Source: Defluviitaleaceae bacterium
GTDB lineage: Bacteria; Bacillota; Clostridia; Lachnospirales; UBA5962
Assembly (NCBI GenBank): GCA_009787435.1
Contig: WRFW01000197.1
Span: 1-12,477 of the forward strand
Length of the DNA: 12,477 bases
Direction of reading: 5' to 3'
Both the position numbers and the translations under genes were made by a program. Below are positions 11,675 through 12,477 of this stretch, in pieces. Positions within the stretch are counted from its first letter, which is position 1. Each line of letters starts with the position of its first letter. Below the pieces are notes generated by a model, which worked only from the letters and a program-made list of their open reading frames with translations, did not search any database and had not been told where the DNA came from.

Positions 11675-12477
11675 TTATATCGTTATCCTATCTTCTCTAA
11701 TAAAAATACAAGCGGGGTCGCAATAATTATTTGCTTCCACTAAAACTTGGTTCATACCATTTCGCACAGTAAAGCCAAAAGTGTTTCCATCTCGTATTAT
11801 AAGCCTATCTATAGGAATAGTATTATTTTTTGTAGAGCAACAGTCCTCTTCCTCATCAATCTCATTTTTTTCAGGACAACAGCCCTCTTCCTTATCAATC
11901 TCATTTTTTTCAGGGCAACAACCCTCTGGTTCATAAAACATATCGCCATTTGGGTACAAAGTTAACCGCCCATTAAAATCACCTTTAATCTTCATAGTGT
12001 TGCCGTTTATTGTAATATTTGGGTTTTCAAAAGCACCGAGTAGCGTAATTGTTACATTTCGGCTATCTAGCAAAGTTTCGCTATAAAATTCCCCTGCAAT
12101 TAAATGATTGCATAAGTCTGCTTTGCAAAGCCTATGCCCTAGCATTCTTTCTTCGCCCCAAATATTAAAGCCTGCTTCACAATTATGAATAATTCTAAAA
12201 GAATCATCGCATTGATTATAAAAGTCTCTAATAGCGTTTGTTCCCATTTCACAAAGAGAATTTTCTCTATTTAAAAATTCACAATCACTCAAACAGTTTG
12301 GGCAAGGGTCAGCAGTAGGCAAACAAGAAAGGCAACAATCAGCACAATCTATAGGGTCTCTAAAGTTATGAATTTCTTCAAAACGGCATACGTTATACGG
12401 TTGTAAAAAAGTCTTTCGCTCGTCTGCTTGCCTCCAAACGCCCTCGTATAAAACTAAGTCTATATCAATATGCACTA
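11675..12477 (-). CDS. Cysteine-rich distal-tail (Dit)-like protein, 5' end outside window
   Basis: At least 266 residues; the frame is open to the right edge, and the first possible start inside the window is a GTG at 12475 without visible ribosome binding site, so the gene is probably incomplete. The stretch VTITLLGAFENPNITI (about 141-156) followed by MKIKGDF and, after an insertion, FGFTVRNGMNQVLVEANN (about 233-250) resembles the C-terminal beta-sandwich of siphophage distal tail proteins, with the common F-x-NP-x-I-T and NG-x-N-x-x-x-x-x motifs. Unusual parts are a cysteine cluster (C44, C47, C48, C51, C58, C61, C65) and an acidic Cys-Cys repeat (185-213). Dit before fibre and hub genes is the normal tail gene order, which supports the call. 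Other beta-sandwich tail proteins remain possible. Confidence 0.6.
   Translation of the reverse strand, partial: VHIDIDLVLYEGVWRQADERKTFLQPYNVCRFEEIHNFRDPIDCADCCLSCLPTADPCPNCLSDCEFLNRENSLCEMGTNAIRDFYNQCDDSFRIIHNCEAGFNIWGEERMLGHRLCKADLCNHLIAGEFYSETLLDSRNVTITLLGAFENPNITINGNTMKIKGDFNGRLTLYPNGDMFYEPEGCCPEKNEIDKEEGCCPEKNEIDEEEDCCSTKNNTIPIDRLIIRDGNTFGFTVRNGMNQVLVEANNYCDPACIFIREDRITI
11807..11923 (-). repeat. 39-bp tandem repeat encoding an acidic Cys-Cys unit
   Basis: Two near-identical 39-bp units (11846-11923) encode GCCPEKNEID-x-EE twice. A third, diverged unit (DCCSTKNN...) follows at 11807-11845. The units sit as an insertion between two strands of the predicted beta-sandwich. Variation in copy number would keep the frame. 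Confidence 0.85.

Overview
The window looks like chromosome from a low-GC anaerobic Firmicute, most likely a Clostridia / Lachnospirales-type bacterium. The reasons are AT-rich codon use, strong AGGAGG-type ribosome binding sites, the gene order wecB-atpZ-atpI-atpBEFHA that is familiar in Firmicutes, and a c subunit carrying the sodium-binding ligand pattern of anaerobic Na+ ATP synthases. The genus cannot be named from sequence alone.

Left part (1-4979, all minus strand): a wecB-led F-type ATP synthase operon. In transcription order it holds wecB (UDP-GlcNAc 2-epimerase), atpZ, a 40-aa ORF, atpI, a 47-aa ORF, a 48-aa ORF, atpB (a), atpE (c), atpF (b), atpH (delta) and the first 127 codons of atpA (alpha), which runs off the left edge. 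The three tiny ORFs are unusual guests in an atp operon. Each has its own ribosome binding site.

Middle (4980-5224): a divergent control region. A minus-strand promoter (5131-5159) would start the wecB-atp transcript exactly at a 119-nt element (5012-5130) whose four arms can pair in two mutually exclusive ways. It is followed by a hairpin that can cover the wecB ribosome binding site. On the other strand a good promoter (5190-5218) places the predicted transcript start on the ATG of tsaE, so tsaE is predicted to be leaderless. TsaE belongs to the tRNA t6A modification pathway.

Right part (5718-12477, all minus strand): a phage-tail-like structural operon that converges on tsaE and shares an intrinsic terminator with its 3' end. 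In transcription order it holds a cysteine-rich Dit-like protein (5' end outside the window), a coiled-coil fibre-like protein with tryptophans at exact heptad spacing, an 88-aa protein, a tail-hub-like (Tal / Gp37-like) protein, a protein with three HxH motifs, two small helical proteins, and a collagen-like protein with a perfect 45-bp tandem repeat. No capsid, terminase, integrase or lysis gene is visible, so a prophage, a tailocin and a domesticated tail apparatus all remain possible.

Three copies of a ~120-bp hairpin element (2543-2663, 3521-3642, 8405-8523) lie between genes, two in the atp operon and one in the tail operon. They share a conserved 80-nt core. Their outer stems differ in sequence but keep 13 paired positions (one of them a G.A mismatch in the middle copy), a single bulged base on the 5' arm at the same place, and 6-7 more. 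In the two copies that lie in sense, the stem ends right at the ribosome binding site of the next gene. This element and the two-state wecB leader are the most novel-looking things in the window.
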